From positions 20,990,640-21,054,639 of the forward strand of contig NC_058342.1 of the NCBI RefSeq assembly GCF_905475395.1: a stretch of 64,000 bases of DNA. Reading direction: 5' to 3'. The DNA is from Chrysoperla carnea (Eukaryota; Arthropoda; Insecta; Neuroptera; Chrysopidae). A program made the position numbers and the translations under genes. The notes beneath the pieces are model-generated. The model did no database searches and was not told where the DNA came from. It saw only the letters and a program-made list of their open reading frames with translations. Position 1 is the first letter of the stretch. Every line of letters begins with the position of its first letter. Shown here piece by piece: positions 34,560-47,300 of this stretch.

Positions 34560-36369
34560 GCAAAAAAAACAAATAAAAAATTAAAAAAAATACATTTAAA
34601 AAATGCAAAGCAATCAAGAATAAGTATCCTCTGACCACATAATTTGAATATTGATATTTGATTTTTGAATATTAATATTTGAATATTGAATATTGTTTTT
34701 GAATTTGAATTGAAGTTTTTTCACTCAGATTTTGGACGCAAAATTTCATATAGTTTGATCAAATTCATTCGTATTTTATTGGGATAGTTTTATATCAATA
34801 TTTTAAATATATTTGTTCATAAAAAATTCTGTCTTACTTATCATTTTTTTAATTCTTTATTCCGTTTTTTCCAGAGAGACATATTAATGTTATCGATAAT
34901 CTATTTTTTTTCGAAAAGTCTGTATTTGTTTCTGTACCAAGTGCTTGGATCGTCAAAACACAGGCAATATTTTTAGGTATTATGATGCATCTGTGGCACT
35001 GATTTTGACGCACTGATATTCAGTTTAGAAGTTAACATGATTTGTAACCCGTACTTAGAGTCTATTTGTTTAAGAAGAGAACTAATTATCCGTCATTTCT
35101 AGTCCATAGGTTGTTTGGTTGTCATAATAATGTTCATTTTTGATTTTATTTATACAGGGTAGACCATTTTAATCTATTATGGCTAACAGTTCGTTTTGTA
35201 GTTAACCAATCAAAAAATATCTTTAAAAAAAGTTGCAGAATTTGATGGGAGACATCATCTTCTGACATCAGATTGGACATGATTCTTCAAGTTGCTTTAA
35301 TAGTCAAATTTAGATCCTGAAAGGTAAAAGATAGAATACCACTTTAAATTAGAAAGTTGATCCTCATATAAAAACTAATATTTTTTTCGAAAATCGTAAG
35401 ATTTCAAAGGAAATGCATCTTAAAAAATGTTATGGAAAAAATGTTATGTTATTAATGCATTTAATCGAAAGAAAACAGAAAATATATTTAGCAAAAAGTG
35501 TCAAGGGCAATAGAGGACATTCACCTGTGTGTATGACTTTGATCGGAAATTCTAGTTTCAAGCGCTGTTGTTAGGTAACTTCAGTTTGGTACATCATGTC
35601 ATTAAAAACAGAAATTTCACACGGATGAGTAAAGAAGATTTTCAGTACTTATGAAAATCTGCCAATATGATTAAAAAAATATGATATCAACTTTTGGGAA
35701 GCAATAACACCTCCCGTGACATTGAGATATTTGGCTGCGGTTAATAACTATCCATCGCTTGAAATACTAATCGCAAATTCTTGATTTTTTTACCTACATC
35801 ACCCTACAATAATTATATTTACCCAATAATTGTTTCAACTTATGGTAATCGTCAATCAAAGGCGTAGTTTTTCTGTTCATCCACTAAATGATCCGTTGAC
35901 TGTCGGTACCACACTGTTCGATACGTTGAATCATGTCGAGAGATGACGTAATCGACACGCAACAACAGTCAACTTGTAGCATGCGGCAAAGAGGCATATT
36001 TTTTGTCGCTTTGTGTTCCTTCCAAAGTTCGTTGTCACTTTGTGTTCCTCGTGTGTAGCATGCGCTGTTACTTTATTATCTACTGGTGTAAGCATACTTT
36101 AAGAATAAGGAAGTAAGGGGTTCTGAGATATTAAACAAAAGAAACCTTAGATTTAAATCACATTTTATTTAGCACCTTAAAATCAATTTGAATTCAAAAA
36201 ATATATATTTTAAACAATTATTAAAATCCAAATTAGATTTTATTTTCCCCTGATTTGAGGCAGTAAAAACGTCGAAATTAAATAAAAAATGTATGTTCAG
36301 TAACAAAAAATTAAAAGCAATGATTTTGGAATGATCAATAAATAAAATTTGTTTAAAAATAAGATAGAA
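34560..36369. other. Between the ends of jagunal and the FKBP2-type gene
   Basis: An AATAAA at 34572 may serve jagunal. Near 35155 'tacagggtagaccattttaa' resembles ends of short dispersed elements. At 35990-36070 a 'gtcgctttgtgttcct' segment is imperfectly repeated, with flanking 'gtagcatgcg' copies. No gene was seen. The two genes converge on this region. Confidence 0.5.
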
Positions 36370-38291
36370 TTAAGATTTTTTTCGCCTTTCAATTTTATCT
36401 AAATGTACATCAAATATTAATGTAGCATCTGGTGGTATTTTTGATGGAACTCCAACTGACCCATACGCTAATTCAGATGGTATTATCAATTTACGTTTTT
36501 CCCCTTCACACATGCTGCAAAATAAAATATACAAATGAATAAGTACAGAGTGATTAATAAAAGCTGATTGTGAAGTAAATCCCAATAAAGCTGATATCGT
36601 TGTAGCTAAACTTTAGTTTGAAATGTTTGCATCTTGCTGACGAACTCAAAGACTGTATGAAAAGCATTTGGAATGACCTTTCCTATACTGCAAGTCCGTT
36701 GCCTCGATTTCCATCGCGGCAGAAACCTAGATCAGACTGTATTTCAAGCGGTTAAGTGCCGTGAAGAAGGATAGAGGACAAAATTCCAGCAGAATCTTTA
36801 AGTCTTGGCGGCTCGGAATGTTATTTAATTATAATACGTGTCTCATTGATCTTTTTGTATTACAAATTTATCGACATCTCAATAGAGCAAAGATTTCCGC
36901 TTGGGAAATTACTCAGTTTATTTCTAGACACATAATTATTCGTTCCAAGCTAATTTTCGATTCTTAAGGCATCTGAGATATCTCGATTTCAATTTGTAAA
37001 GTTAATAAAAAGAAGTTAATAGGTTTTCTGTTTGCAATTAATAGTGTTAAAAAATCCTACCCTATCGAGAAGGGGGCAGCAATAATTCATTTTTGAAAAT
37101 AGTAAAATTCGAATAACATCGAAAGTAGAATACTGTTTATTTCATAATTATCAATCATTTAAAATCCCTCAGTACAAATATTACAAAGTACAAAATTCAT
37201 GTAAAATTTAAAAATATTTTGTAGAAAAAAGTTCAAAGATCAAATAAACATCGTAGGGGGAAATGGCGTCATATTGATCGTTGATCAAATTTACTTGATA
37301 ATAAAATTATTGATTACAAAATAAAATGATCCTATGCATTATTTGATTAAAAAAAAGTGGTTCTATTGATGTCATAGAATTGTTAAGGTAGTTGGTGCAC
37401 TAAAATCTTAAGCTAGATATTTACCCAATAAGTCCTTGATCCCATCCTTTAATAACTTGTCCAGATCCCAGTGCGAAGGTTAATGGGACATTTTCATTAT
37501 TTATCGATCGTAAACTGCTATCAAATATTGTACCATTATCAAGATATCCCTGAAATTACATAAAAAATAATTCCTAAATACAGAAGTAGCAAAATCATAG
37601 TCATGGAAATAAATACCACGATACTCGAAATAAAATTGTATATTAAGAAATTGTATTTAATAGTAGGAGAGCCCAATGGGAAGAGGATTTGAGAAGTAAC
37701 TCGATCGCGTCAGATTAACATGCCAAGAGTCTCCCTCCCTACCTCCCTCCTTGAACTTTATTAAGTACCTCCACCAAATGTCAGCCCTGAATATAGGGAC
37801 GTGCGCATAGATTTGATCGGCTAGAATAGTAACAATCAATTGTGTGTGTCATCTCCGACGCACGAGAGGAATTTACTCCTTAAAAGTGCTGTATAGTGTG
37901 CTGTGTCCGTCTGATTATAGTCAGTTTCAAACAATAGACGTTTTGTCTGTTATATGTACTATGTAGTATAATTTATATATGGTAGCCCGAAAAAACCCGA
38001 AGACGTACGATGTACGTTGGCTGAGTAACTCAAAATGCAAGATCCCATTTTCTCTTACACCCTGTAATTTAAATAAATAATAAAATAAATGCATACCGTG
38101 TAATAAACACATAAAAAATCACCTTTTTTTGTTTTTTGTGTACAATTTTGAACGCGATGTTTAATACCAATCTGTAATTTTGATTTAGTATTCAAATGTT
38201 TATTATTATTATTAAAATCTAATAAACTTGTACTAAAATTAATGAATAGACTAATTAAAAAAAAATACAATATTGTATTTAAATAAAACAT
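36370..38291 (-). CDS. FKBP2: FKBP2-type peptidyl-prolyl isomerase of the ER
   Basis: Three exons on the minus strand: 38291-38097, 37549-37425 and 36514-36370, giving 154 residues. Residues 1-22 are a hydrophobic signal peptide ([16 protein letters not shown]...). The single FKBP domain follows, with the family's active-site wording: [43 protein letters not shown] and LIFDVHL. These residues line the FK506 and proline-binding pocket, so catalytic cis-trans prolyl isomerisation of secretory proteins is expected. The tail ends ERRKKS and has no KDEL- or TEL-like retrieval signal, unlike mammalian FKBP2 (which ends in a TEL-type tail). Intron 1 holds two repeat fragments. The gene is divergent from the DDHD gene, 1.85 kb away. 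Confidence 0.93.
37605..37665 (+). repeat. Single end of the 24.7-kb inverted-repeat family
   Basis: GAAATAAATACCACGATACT continuing to 'cgaaataaa' and 'tatattaagaaattgtattt' repeats the inner arm of the element at 24738-25266. It lies in intron 1 of the FKBP2-type gene. No partner arm was found nearby, so this is a truncated copy. Confidence 0.65.
37868..38040 (+). mobile_element. Truncated family-3 MITE
   Basis: GGAATTTACTCCTTAA at 37868-37883 is followed by 'gctgtatagtgtgctgtgtc' and 'tcagtttcaaacaatagacg', as in the copies at 44585 and 52477. The right terminal repeat is not present before the next exon. Confidence 0.7.
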
Positions 38292-40143
38292 TATTAACTA
38301 TCAATTAATATATAATATTTATACATAATTAATTATGTATAAAATCAAAAAAACTTATTTTGGGAAATTAAAATATATTTATAAAACGGTTGACATGACA
38401 TGAATGTGACGTTTGTTTTGGTTATTAATGACATAACCTTCTTTTTCTCTTCCTTTTTTACCTCAATATATAAGATTATAACGTAGTATATAGCTTAGAG
38501 GTGTTGGGTTTAATATTAAAGTTTATGAAATCTTTACATTTTGGGGTTATCTGTGATGTCGTTTTATAAATTGAAATCAGATCAAATTAACTGTTTCATT
38601 TTTATAGATTTTGAACACGTCATTGAGGTTAAAAGATTAATTAATTAATTGATTTAAATTTATTTTTTGACGGAATAAATAGAAAAACAAAAATTGTTTA
38701 CGAGATAAACAATAATATAATGTATAGCAAATTAATAATACGTAAACAGTGGAATTTAAAGAGTGAGAAAACCGTTTAAGAGAGATTGCACGGTCGCGTC
38801 ATTTTATTCTTCAAAAACTAATCTAAAATTTGCCTTTGAGAAGCATTATCAGCACTGAAAACACACATTAAGACTGATTTGGATACTGAATTATACTGGA
38901 TCAGTTATCTCAAGTGTTCCTTCCGCTTAACCCTATCATAGGGTTCTAATCTACGCCTAGTCACAGCTAAATAATTTTGATGCTCTCAACCGGATCCCTT
39001 AATTAGCGTCTTCATAATTTGAAGATATAACCATTACTGCTATTTGCACCTGTAAAAGCCTATTGGGAGTCTGGTATAGAATATTTGGGCTCGACACTTA
39101 GCAGTCATTTGTTCTGGGAGCAATTCCGTTACAAAAACTATGGACTCCTACGTTGCTTCCAATCTCGAAAGAATCTTGTTTCATTTACTTATAACAGCAT
39201 CTTTCAACTAGATAAAAAAAACTCCAGGAGGACACAGGTGATCTGGAAGTCTATGTGTACACCTCCAGATTGTAGATTGCTGCAATACCCGCCTTGTTGT
39301 TTAATATTATTAATAACCGTACCTTCGTTAAGCTATAAACAGGTAAAGCAAAACAAATTATGAAGTTTTTAGATCCCCTCCTAGATCGGAATTCTAATTA
39401 CGTCATTGCATTATACCATATTTTCCAAATTGGTACCCGTTCGTACTATTTTCTAATCAATAGAATGCATCACTAACTCTTGAAATTGGACTTTGTTTTA
39501 TAAAAATTATTTATTTGTGTAAATGGTTTCATGTCTGATTAACCTTGGAAATAGCTTGTTTTTTTACTTCAATGTTAAGGAATGAAGATATGAATCTAAG
39601 TATCTTTTTACACGATAGACTTATAATCCAAAAAAATCGCGTAAAAATGAAAGAGATACTTGTTTAAGTCACTTTAAATTGAATTCACGAAAATAGTTTA
39701 CGTAAAAATTCGAAATGATGCAATTTATAAACAGGTTCTTATATATAGAGGTCATGTGGCGTGTTATTATGCTATTATAAAATATGACATAACAATCTTC
39801 AAAATCCTAACCTTCTTTTACCAACACACAAACTATGAATTTTTATTTAAAATTAGAAATATAAATAATAAAATAGATAAGATTTATTTAAAATATTTAT
39901 AAATATTTTATTTTTGAAATGTATTAGTATTTTATTAGAATTGATAATAACACAAAATATTAAAATTGATTATTAATTAGTAATAATAAGAGATGAATAA
40001 AAATAAACGTAAGATTAAAGAAATAAAAGTTTGTGATTGAATGATTAGATGAGAACTTTTCAATATCATTTATAATTTTTATTATTTAATTACTGTGATA
40101 TTTTTGTTAATGAATGTATTAAATTTTATTATAATTATTAAAA
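38292..40143. other. Divergent upstream region of the FKBP2-type and DDHD genes
   Basis: About 1.85 kb between two divergent start codons. Both promoters should lie here, but I see no convincing TATA or initiator pair to assign. A 92-codon frame at 39085-39363 has no recognisable domain. The segment 38780-39360 is less AT-rich than its surroundings and may be an unrecognised old repeat. Confidence 0.5.
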
Positions 40144-43100
40144 ATGTTATCAAATCAAAGTAATTTATTAACTAGTGATATAACGGCATCAACTGTAAGT
40201 TTAATTTTCTACTACAATACCTCTTAAACTTAAGGAAAACGCTTTTAAATGCAAGATACAAGAAGATATTTAAACAATTAACTTTTTTATATAATATATA
40301 AAGTATATAGTTTGAAATAATACTTCTTTATAAACTCTAAGAGTTTCTAAAGTTTTTTTCTTCTTTGAAATAACACCAAAGAAAATATATTTTGAAAAAT
40401 TCGTGTGAGAAAAATGAGGTTTTAAGGTTTTTTAAAATTTTTCCGAAATTAGCGTTAAATCTAAAATAAAGTTGAAAATGAGCGCAAATTTTTGTAGAAA
40501 ATATTTTTATAGCGCCTGAAAAAGATTACAAGATATATAACTATATAAGTGATAAAATAAGATAAGACTGAAATTCCAGAGACCTATATTAAATATAGAC
40601 TGACAACTCTGTGTTCAATACAAAACTTATGGGCTGCAATAGCGATTTACATACGAAAGTCTATAATAATACTACATTTTATAAATAGAAATATCTCGTC
40701 TTGTACCACAATCCGATTTCCCTTTCCAAAGTGCAAAATTCGATCATTTCAACTTGTCTGTTTTCTGTTCTAGGAGGATATTAATAATAGAGAATTCATA
40801 CCAATTACATATCATTGGTTTTATAAAACAGATACTGATGGAAAAATTACATGGGACGCATTTTCCAAAAAGGATTCACATAATATTGAATTAGCGTACT
40901 TAAAAAAAGGTAATAGTGTTCTCAAAATTCATAAGGGATATGTCAAATTTAATTCCTAAATTGAAAAAATATTAACCAAAGCTAGGAGGATTGCAAATTT
41001 GGTTCATGAAAATCGAGTACAATTTGACTTTGTGACAGAAAAGTTTTTGTTTTTTGTTTTTGATGACGCCATCAAGTACTTATAAAAAATTGAATTTTTG
41101 AATAATTTAGCGAAATGGTATGCGATTTTAAATTTTTTTAAAATTCCGCTAATTTTGGGTTAAATTTTTGATTTTTGATGTTAATAATTCGCTGCCCTTA
41201 AAGAAAATGTAGAAGTGTTCCCAAAATCTATAAAATTGACCGTCAAATTGGGTCACGTGCTCAGTACTGCCATCTGGGAAAAAATGGCAGCGTCACATCG
41301 TGAAGAGCATAACATAATTTATCTATTTATTTTCAGAATTGACATTTAATCCTATATTATTATTTCATTGCATAACAGAGCACATTATTTTACGCCTAAC
41401 TTTTTTTATTTGCACTATACGAATTATTTTTTGCACTGATATTGTGGGAATACTAAATAACTTTTAATATGTATATCTTGAGATATCAACATTAAAAACT
41501 TGTCAAATCAAGCGTCAACATGAGTTTGCATCTTTAGGGATAAGTTAAATTTAACTAAAAAATTGACAATCCCAATAGGCTTTTTTTTACTGATCAGTCT
41601 GTCCTTTTTATAGATGGCTCTTCCACACACATAATTCAAACAAATGGTGGTCGTTATGACGTAAACATAAAAGAACGCACCCGCACAAGTGTTTATTGGA
41701 AAGAAGCCGTCTCAGAAGTGAGGCGTTGTTCATGGTTCTACAAAGGTAACATAGATGGCCGCTTCATCCCATACACCGAAGATATCGGTGACCAACTCGA
41801 AACCGAATACAAAAAAGCATATCAGGCAAATGAATGGCATCATACGGTTAATTTACTTAATGGGGAAGTTGTTATATTCCACGGCCCTGATATTTTAGTT
41901 CATTTTATTAAACAAATCAACGTTGATCCATCTCAACAAGCGAATCAAGCGATTACGGCGAATATAAATTTAATAAACGATATTGAAATTGACACGGGTA
42001 ACGTAAATAATGCAGACGTATCGTACACGCGACCCCGGGTCGTAAAAAGAGGTGCTTTCGATGATATTTTTGACATAGACGAAGTAGGGGAAGATGATAA
42101 TATAGATCACTTAATATTTATGGTACATGGCGTTGGATCACGATGTGATCTTAAATTTCGATCGTTAGTTCAAGTCGTTAATGATTTTCGACAAATTTTA
42201 TCCCAATTAATTAAATCTCATTATAAGACATCGTACGAGAATGGAAGTGTATCTCGAATTGAAATTTTACCGATTAGTTGGCATGATAAATTACATTCGG
42301 ATGAAGAAACGGGTATCGATCAAAAAATGAAAAATATATCTTTAGAAAGTATTCCGTTACTTCGAGACTTCACGAATGATACAATCTTGGATGCTCTCTG
42401 TTATACGTCCCCTATTTACTCCCAAACGATTATTTCATGCGTAGGAGATGAAATGAATCGGCTACATAAATTATTCATGTCAAGGAATCGAGGTTTTAAT
42501 GGGGGAGTATCCTTAGCTGGACATAGTCTTGGTACGCTGATCATTTTCGATATCCTATCGAATCAAACCAACGGAGAATCGAATAATAACACCAAAGTAC
42601 AATTACCGGAATTAAATTATCCCCGTCTAAATTTCGAGCCACTCGCATTCTTTGCGCTAGGATCACCAATATCTATGTTTATTACAATTCGAGGAATTGA
42701 TACTTTGGGTGTCGATTTTAAATTTCCAACATGTCAAAAATTCTTCCATATTTTTCATCCATACGACCCGGTTGCGTATCGAATTGAATCCTTAGTCAAT
42801 CCGGCGGCTTCTAAGTTACAACCCGTTTTGATACCACATCATAAAGGACGTAAACGGATGCATTTGGAATTAAAAGAAACGATGTTGCGAGTTGGGACCG
42901 ATTTAAAACAGAAATTTATGTATTCGTTACGAAATACATGGAATTCGTTCTTTGCGCCAACAGCTCCGGTACTTAAATCGTCGTCGTCGAATAAATTAAG
43001 TCAGTATAATCTTGAGGCGACAGCGATACCTGAGAATGAGAATGAAAATGTGATTGATAACAGTGATAATGATGGAAATAATGCACATCATAAGGAGAAT

Positions 43101-44100
43101 ATCGATCTAGGAATGTTGAATGGGGGGCGAAGGATTGATCATGTTTTACAAGAAGCACCGGTTGAGTTCTTTAATGAGTATTTGTTTGCGTTACAAAGCC
43201 ATGTATGTTATTGGTAAGTATATACTTGAAATATAGGGGGCCCTTCTAAAACTAAAATGGTATAAATTTAAAGTGATAATAATAATACAGAGGGATATGA
43301 CAAATGGGTTCCAAGTACCTAGACCAAGGGGTTCACTGTACTCTCCCTGAGAACAACCTGTCACACGAAAGCGAGACGTCTCCGGGTAAGAAATTCAATT
43401 TTAAGCAGATGAAGCTATAAGTGTCTATCGAGGCGAGATGCCACGCAGAACGCAACCACAGCTTTTCCGTAGGGATTTATTCCAGGATTGATGGATCTAA
43501 GGTTTCGGGCCCAAACATTCTTAACCTGACGCCCTGCGAGTACATATAACGAAATCAATTTTTGAGAATCGTATTGGTTTTTTAATCTTTTAATTAATCA
43601 ATAATATCGCCAAGAATTTTTTCTCGTGTCCTGGAGATGTCTTCGAAGGAGGAACATAGGTCGATTGGCTGAAAACCAATTTAATGATGATTATAAACTG
43701 CTGATGATTATGAAACTCTTAACTCAGATGTAAATGTACAATTTTTACGTTAATTATAAATTAATATTTAAATATCAAATTGTGATTCCCTGGGTAATAA
43801 GGTTTTGGATAAATTGGTATGTTGCACAAATTACAATTCTGTTCATTCAAGGTTTCCGTAAAAGATATCCAACTAGAATTCAATTTATAACTTTAAACCA
43901 TTTAATTTTTCGTGGACCATTTTGTACTAAAAATAATTAATTTCAATACATTTTAATAAATAAATAAATCTTTTAATTACAGGGAATCCGAAGACACAAT
44001 TTTATTAATATTAAAAGAAATCTACGACTCATTAGGAATGAAAGCTGATAATCAAATACCTCAACAAACCATGACTATACAGCCAGATGATGATGATTAA
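40144..44100 (+). CDS. DDHD2: DDHD2/SEC23IP-type intracellular phospholipase A1
   Basis: Four exons: 40144-40194, 40774-40909, 41614-43213 and 43983-44100, giving 634 residues with closed phases. The N-terminal WWE-like part has YHWFYKT, GGRYDVNIKER and VRRCSWFYKG, as in DDHD2 and SEC23IP rather than DDHD1. The lipase motif GHSLG has its catalytic Ser near residue 367 in an AGHSLGTLIIFDIL context, preceded by MVHGVGS. From about residue 403 the metal-binding DDHD domain follows (FFALGSPISMF, FHIFHPYDPVAYRIE). Such enzymes hydrolyse phospholipids and acylglycerols on ER/Golgi membranes. DDHD2 and SEC23IP normally carry a SAM domain between lipase and DDHD; none is visible here. The acidic C-terminus is PDDDD. 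Intron 3 holds a LINE fragment. Assignment to DDHD2 rather than a common insect ancestor is uncertain. Confidence 0.92.
43338..43538 (-). mobile_element. LINE 3' fragment D
   Basis: It lies in intron 3 of the DDHD gene, antisense. Read in reverse it gives 'gggcgtcaggttaagaatgt', 'cgaaaccttagatccatcaa' and 'gacaggttgttctcag', aligned with the last 200 bp of fragments A and G. Only the noncoding end of the family remains. Confidence 0.75.
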
Positions 44101-44117
44101 TCATAGTAGTTAATAAT

Positions 44118-44225
44118 TACAGTAGAACCTCGATAACATGTAACATAAACTACATAATATTTACAAACTAAAGCTTTAATTTAAACTTTAGCCCTAAATC
44201 CTCAACTTATCGAGGTTTTATTGTA
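44118..44225. mobile_element. 108-bp pogo/Tigger-like MITE between convergent genes
   Basis: TACAGTAGAACCTCGATA (44118) and TATCGAGGTTTTATTGTA (ending 44225) are inverted with two mismatches. It starts 18 bases after the DDHD stop codon and overlaps the only nearby AATAAA (44226), so it probably forms most of that gene's 3' UTR. Confidence 0.75.
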
Positions 44226-44329
44226 ATAAATTTAGGTAAATTATGTTGTAAATTAATTTAAAAAAATTGTGTAATATATTTAGAAAAAAAAAAAATATAT
44301 TTTCTTGTTAACAAATTTTAAAAACAAAT

Positions 44330-47300
44330 TTATATATTTAATAATAAAATATTTGGTTGTTCTAAATAATATTTAAATAGATTTGAGAATTTCGCCATTG
44401 TTACACCATCAATTATTCTGTGATCCGCAGCCCAACTCACTTGCATTATATGTTCACCAATTACTTCATTATTTTCATTAAATCGAGGTAATTTCTAAAA
44501 CAAAATAACATTTTAAATACCCTGAATGTCTTCAACGCCATCGAGTTTAAAAAAAAATTGTGTTTGTCAGCTTTGACGCACGGCGAAGTTTACTCCTTGA
44601 GTGTTGTATAGTCTGTTTTGTCCGTCAGGTTATCGTCTGTTTCAAACAATAGATTCTTTTTCTGTTATACATACTATGTAGTATAATGTACGTTGCCAGC
44701 GATGTACGTTGGCTGAATACCTATGTAATCATTCTGTATCGGTGGGTAACAATTACAATGTGTGTTGTGTCCGTCAGTTTCAAACAATATATGCTTTGTC
44801 GACAGCATAAAAGTATACAAGTTATTCACACTGTATACTTAAAAGTGACAGGTGCACACGATAGGTTGTGCACCAAAAACGTAACAAGGTCATTCGATCA
44901 CTAGATTTTACTCTTAACTCTCAAGTTAGATTTTTTTCATACCGGGTGCCTTATATGAAAATCGATTTTTAAAGAGTAAACTCGAAAAACTTTGAAGCAA
45001 AAGTTGTTTGCTTTAAAAAAAGGAGATAATATTAGGAACGAAGTTAACGCGGCTGGAGGGAGTGATCGAATAGGTAGAAATCGTCACGTTTGTATGTGAG
45101 GTGAGCTCGCAGTGAAATTCTTTTCAAGAAAATTGTAATATATCAATTTAAATCGTTAGCCTATCGTAGTTTAGTGAACGTCTCCTATTTGTCATTTGCA
45201 GCGCCAACTATAACTACATGTTTTTTTACAGACTTTGTAAGGAACTTCGTTCCTGACGGTTGTCTCGCTTGTCTTTATAATTTTCTTCTATCTCTAGCCC
45301 AACTTTTAAGAGCACAAATTACAATATCTGAATAAATAAAATAAGTTTGTTTACCTGTATTTGTCCAATAGCTCCAATCGCAACATTCGGTGGCAAAATA
45401 CATGGTTTTGCGTAAGTACCACCAACGACCCCTATATTTGACAACGCAAACGTCCCATCCGATAAATCACGCGTACTAAACGATGTCTTCGCTCCACATT
45501 CTTGCAACCGTATCAATTCTTGAGCAACTTTCAGAATTGATTTTGTTTGAACTGATTTTATATTTGGTACAACTAAACCTTCTTTCGTGTCCATTGCAAC
45601 CCCAATATTGTGGTCAGATTTTAATAAGATCTTCTCGCCATCGATTATCGATGAATTGAGTATTGGATATTCAAGTAACGATAACGAAATTGCTTTGAGC
45701 ATAAAAGGCATGTATGTTAGCTGTTTTATCACATTTTTATCGATTGTTTGAAGCTTATTTTTATCGTTTAGTAATTCAGTTTTGATTTGTTGACGTAATT
45801 TTACTAAATTTGTTAATTTTATTTCATCACTGTATACAAAATGTGGTATTTTCTGAAAGAAAATAGATTACAGTTAAATCTATACGATAATCTATGAATG
45901 CTTCGAGGAACTGCACTGAATAACACAATCAGACTGATCTGGGTACCGGGCCACTAAGGGGTCGTCTTCAACGCCCTTTTCACCTGAGCTTGTCATTCCC
46001 ATAGCAAGATGCTTCGTAATTTTTTGAATCAAGAAATGGCTACTTCAAGCCCATCTTGATTACTGGGACTTTTGTTCGACTAGTCGACTGTGCTCGCCTG
46101 AAAATTACTAAAGCACTCTTGACACTTGACAGGACACTGTCGATTAAACTACAACCTTAATAACTTGGAGGTTTCTGATGATCCCCACTTGTAGGACCTG
46201 TATATTATAGAGGACAATAAAACCTCCGTAAATGTTATTTGAACCTGCAGGACGTCAGGTTTAGATTGTTTGGGTTCGAAACCTTGGATCCATCAATCCT
46301 GGGAGAAACTTCGGCGGAGAAGCTGTGAGCTTTCTGCTGGGAGTTTAGTCTCGACAGAATCCTATAGCTTCATCTGCTTAAATTAGCATCTCTTACCCGA
46401 ATACGTCTTGTCTTCGGGTTACAGGTTGTTCTCAAGAAGGGTGCAGAGGACCCCTTGGTGTAGGTACTAGGGACCCATTTGCGGTACCCCTCTTATTTAT
46501 TATTATTACTAAACCCCATTACATGTTATCGAAAAGAAAGTGTGTTCATTCAGATCATTTTTAGCCAAGTTTTACTGTAATAAACCTACCATGGATTCAG
46601 TCATTGTTTTAAACATTGCTTTTCGATATCCCTTTATTGTTATTGTCTGATTTGGATCTTCTTTTAATAAATTGTCCACCATTTTTGAGGTTGATAAAAT
46701 ATCTTCTTTTAATATTCGGCCATCTTTTCCACTCCCTTTAATCGCAGTTAGATCAACCTTTTACAAAAATTGAATTACTTAATCTTTAAAGAAATCGAAT
46801 AAATCACTAAACAAATTTTCCTGATTCTATCTTTTTTACATTTTTCTGATTCTAATTAATTCTAAGGCTGTTTTTTTCCGGGTGTATCTACTTGATCTAT
46901 TTTTCCTTGGTCTGTTTTTTTATTGGCCTATTTTGTCCGTGATGTGAAATTGAACCCGATATGTTCATAATTTTTGGGCTAAAATTAGCTTATCTTCAGT
47001 TTCATCGAAACTTGGGTCAAAAATATTGTCTCCAACTTTTGACAGTTTTCTTTAAAGATAAGGAAAAAACTGTTTATTTTGGAATTTGATAAAAGTCACT
47101 TAATAAGGTTAATTTGATCTAAAAAGTACAAAAATCGAATTCATTTGACGACAAGGCTAGTAGATTCTGCGATACGGCTCGAAATCCTGTTTGAAGGTCG
47201 ACATCCTTAAGCAATTGAAGGCCCAAAATATATTATACCTATATATACTTATAGCCAGCAATTCCTGATTAACTAGAAAACTCTGTAATAGCATAAAAAA

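Noticed and set aside
39085-39363. 92-codon plus-strand frame
   Set aside because: No domain, signal, splice sites or codon pattern supports a gene. It lies in a divergent intergenic region.
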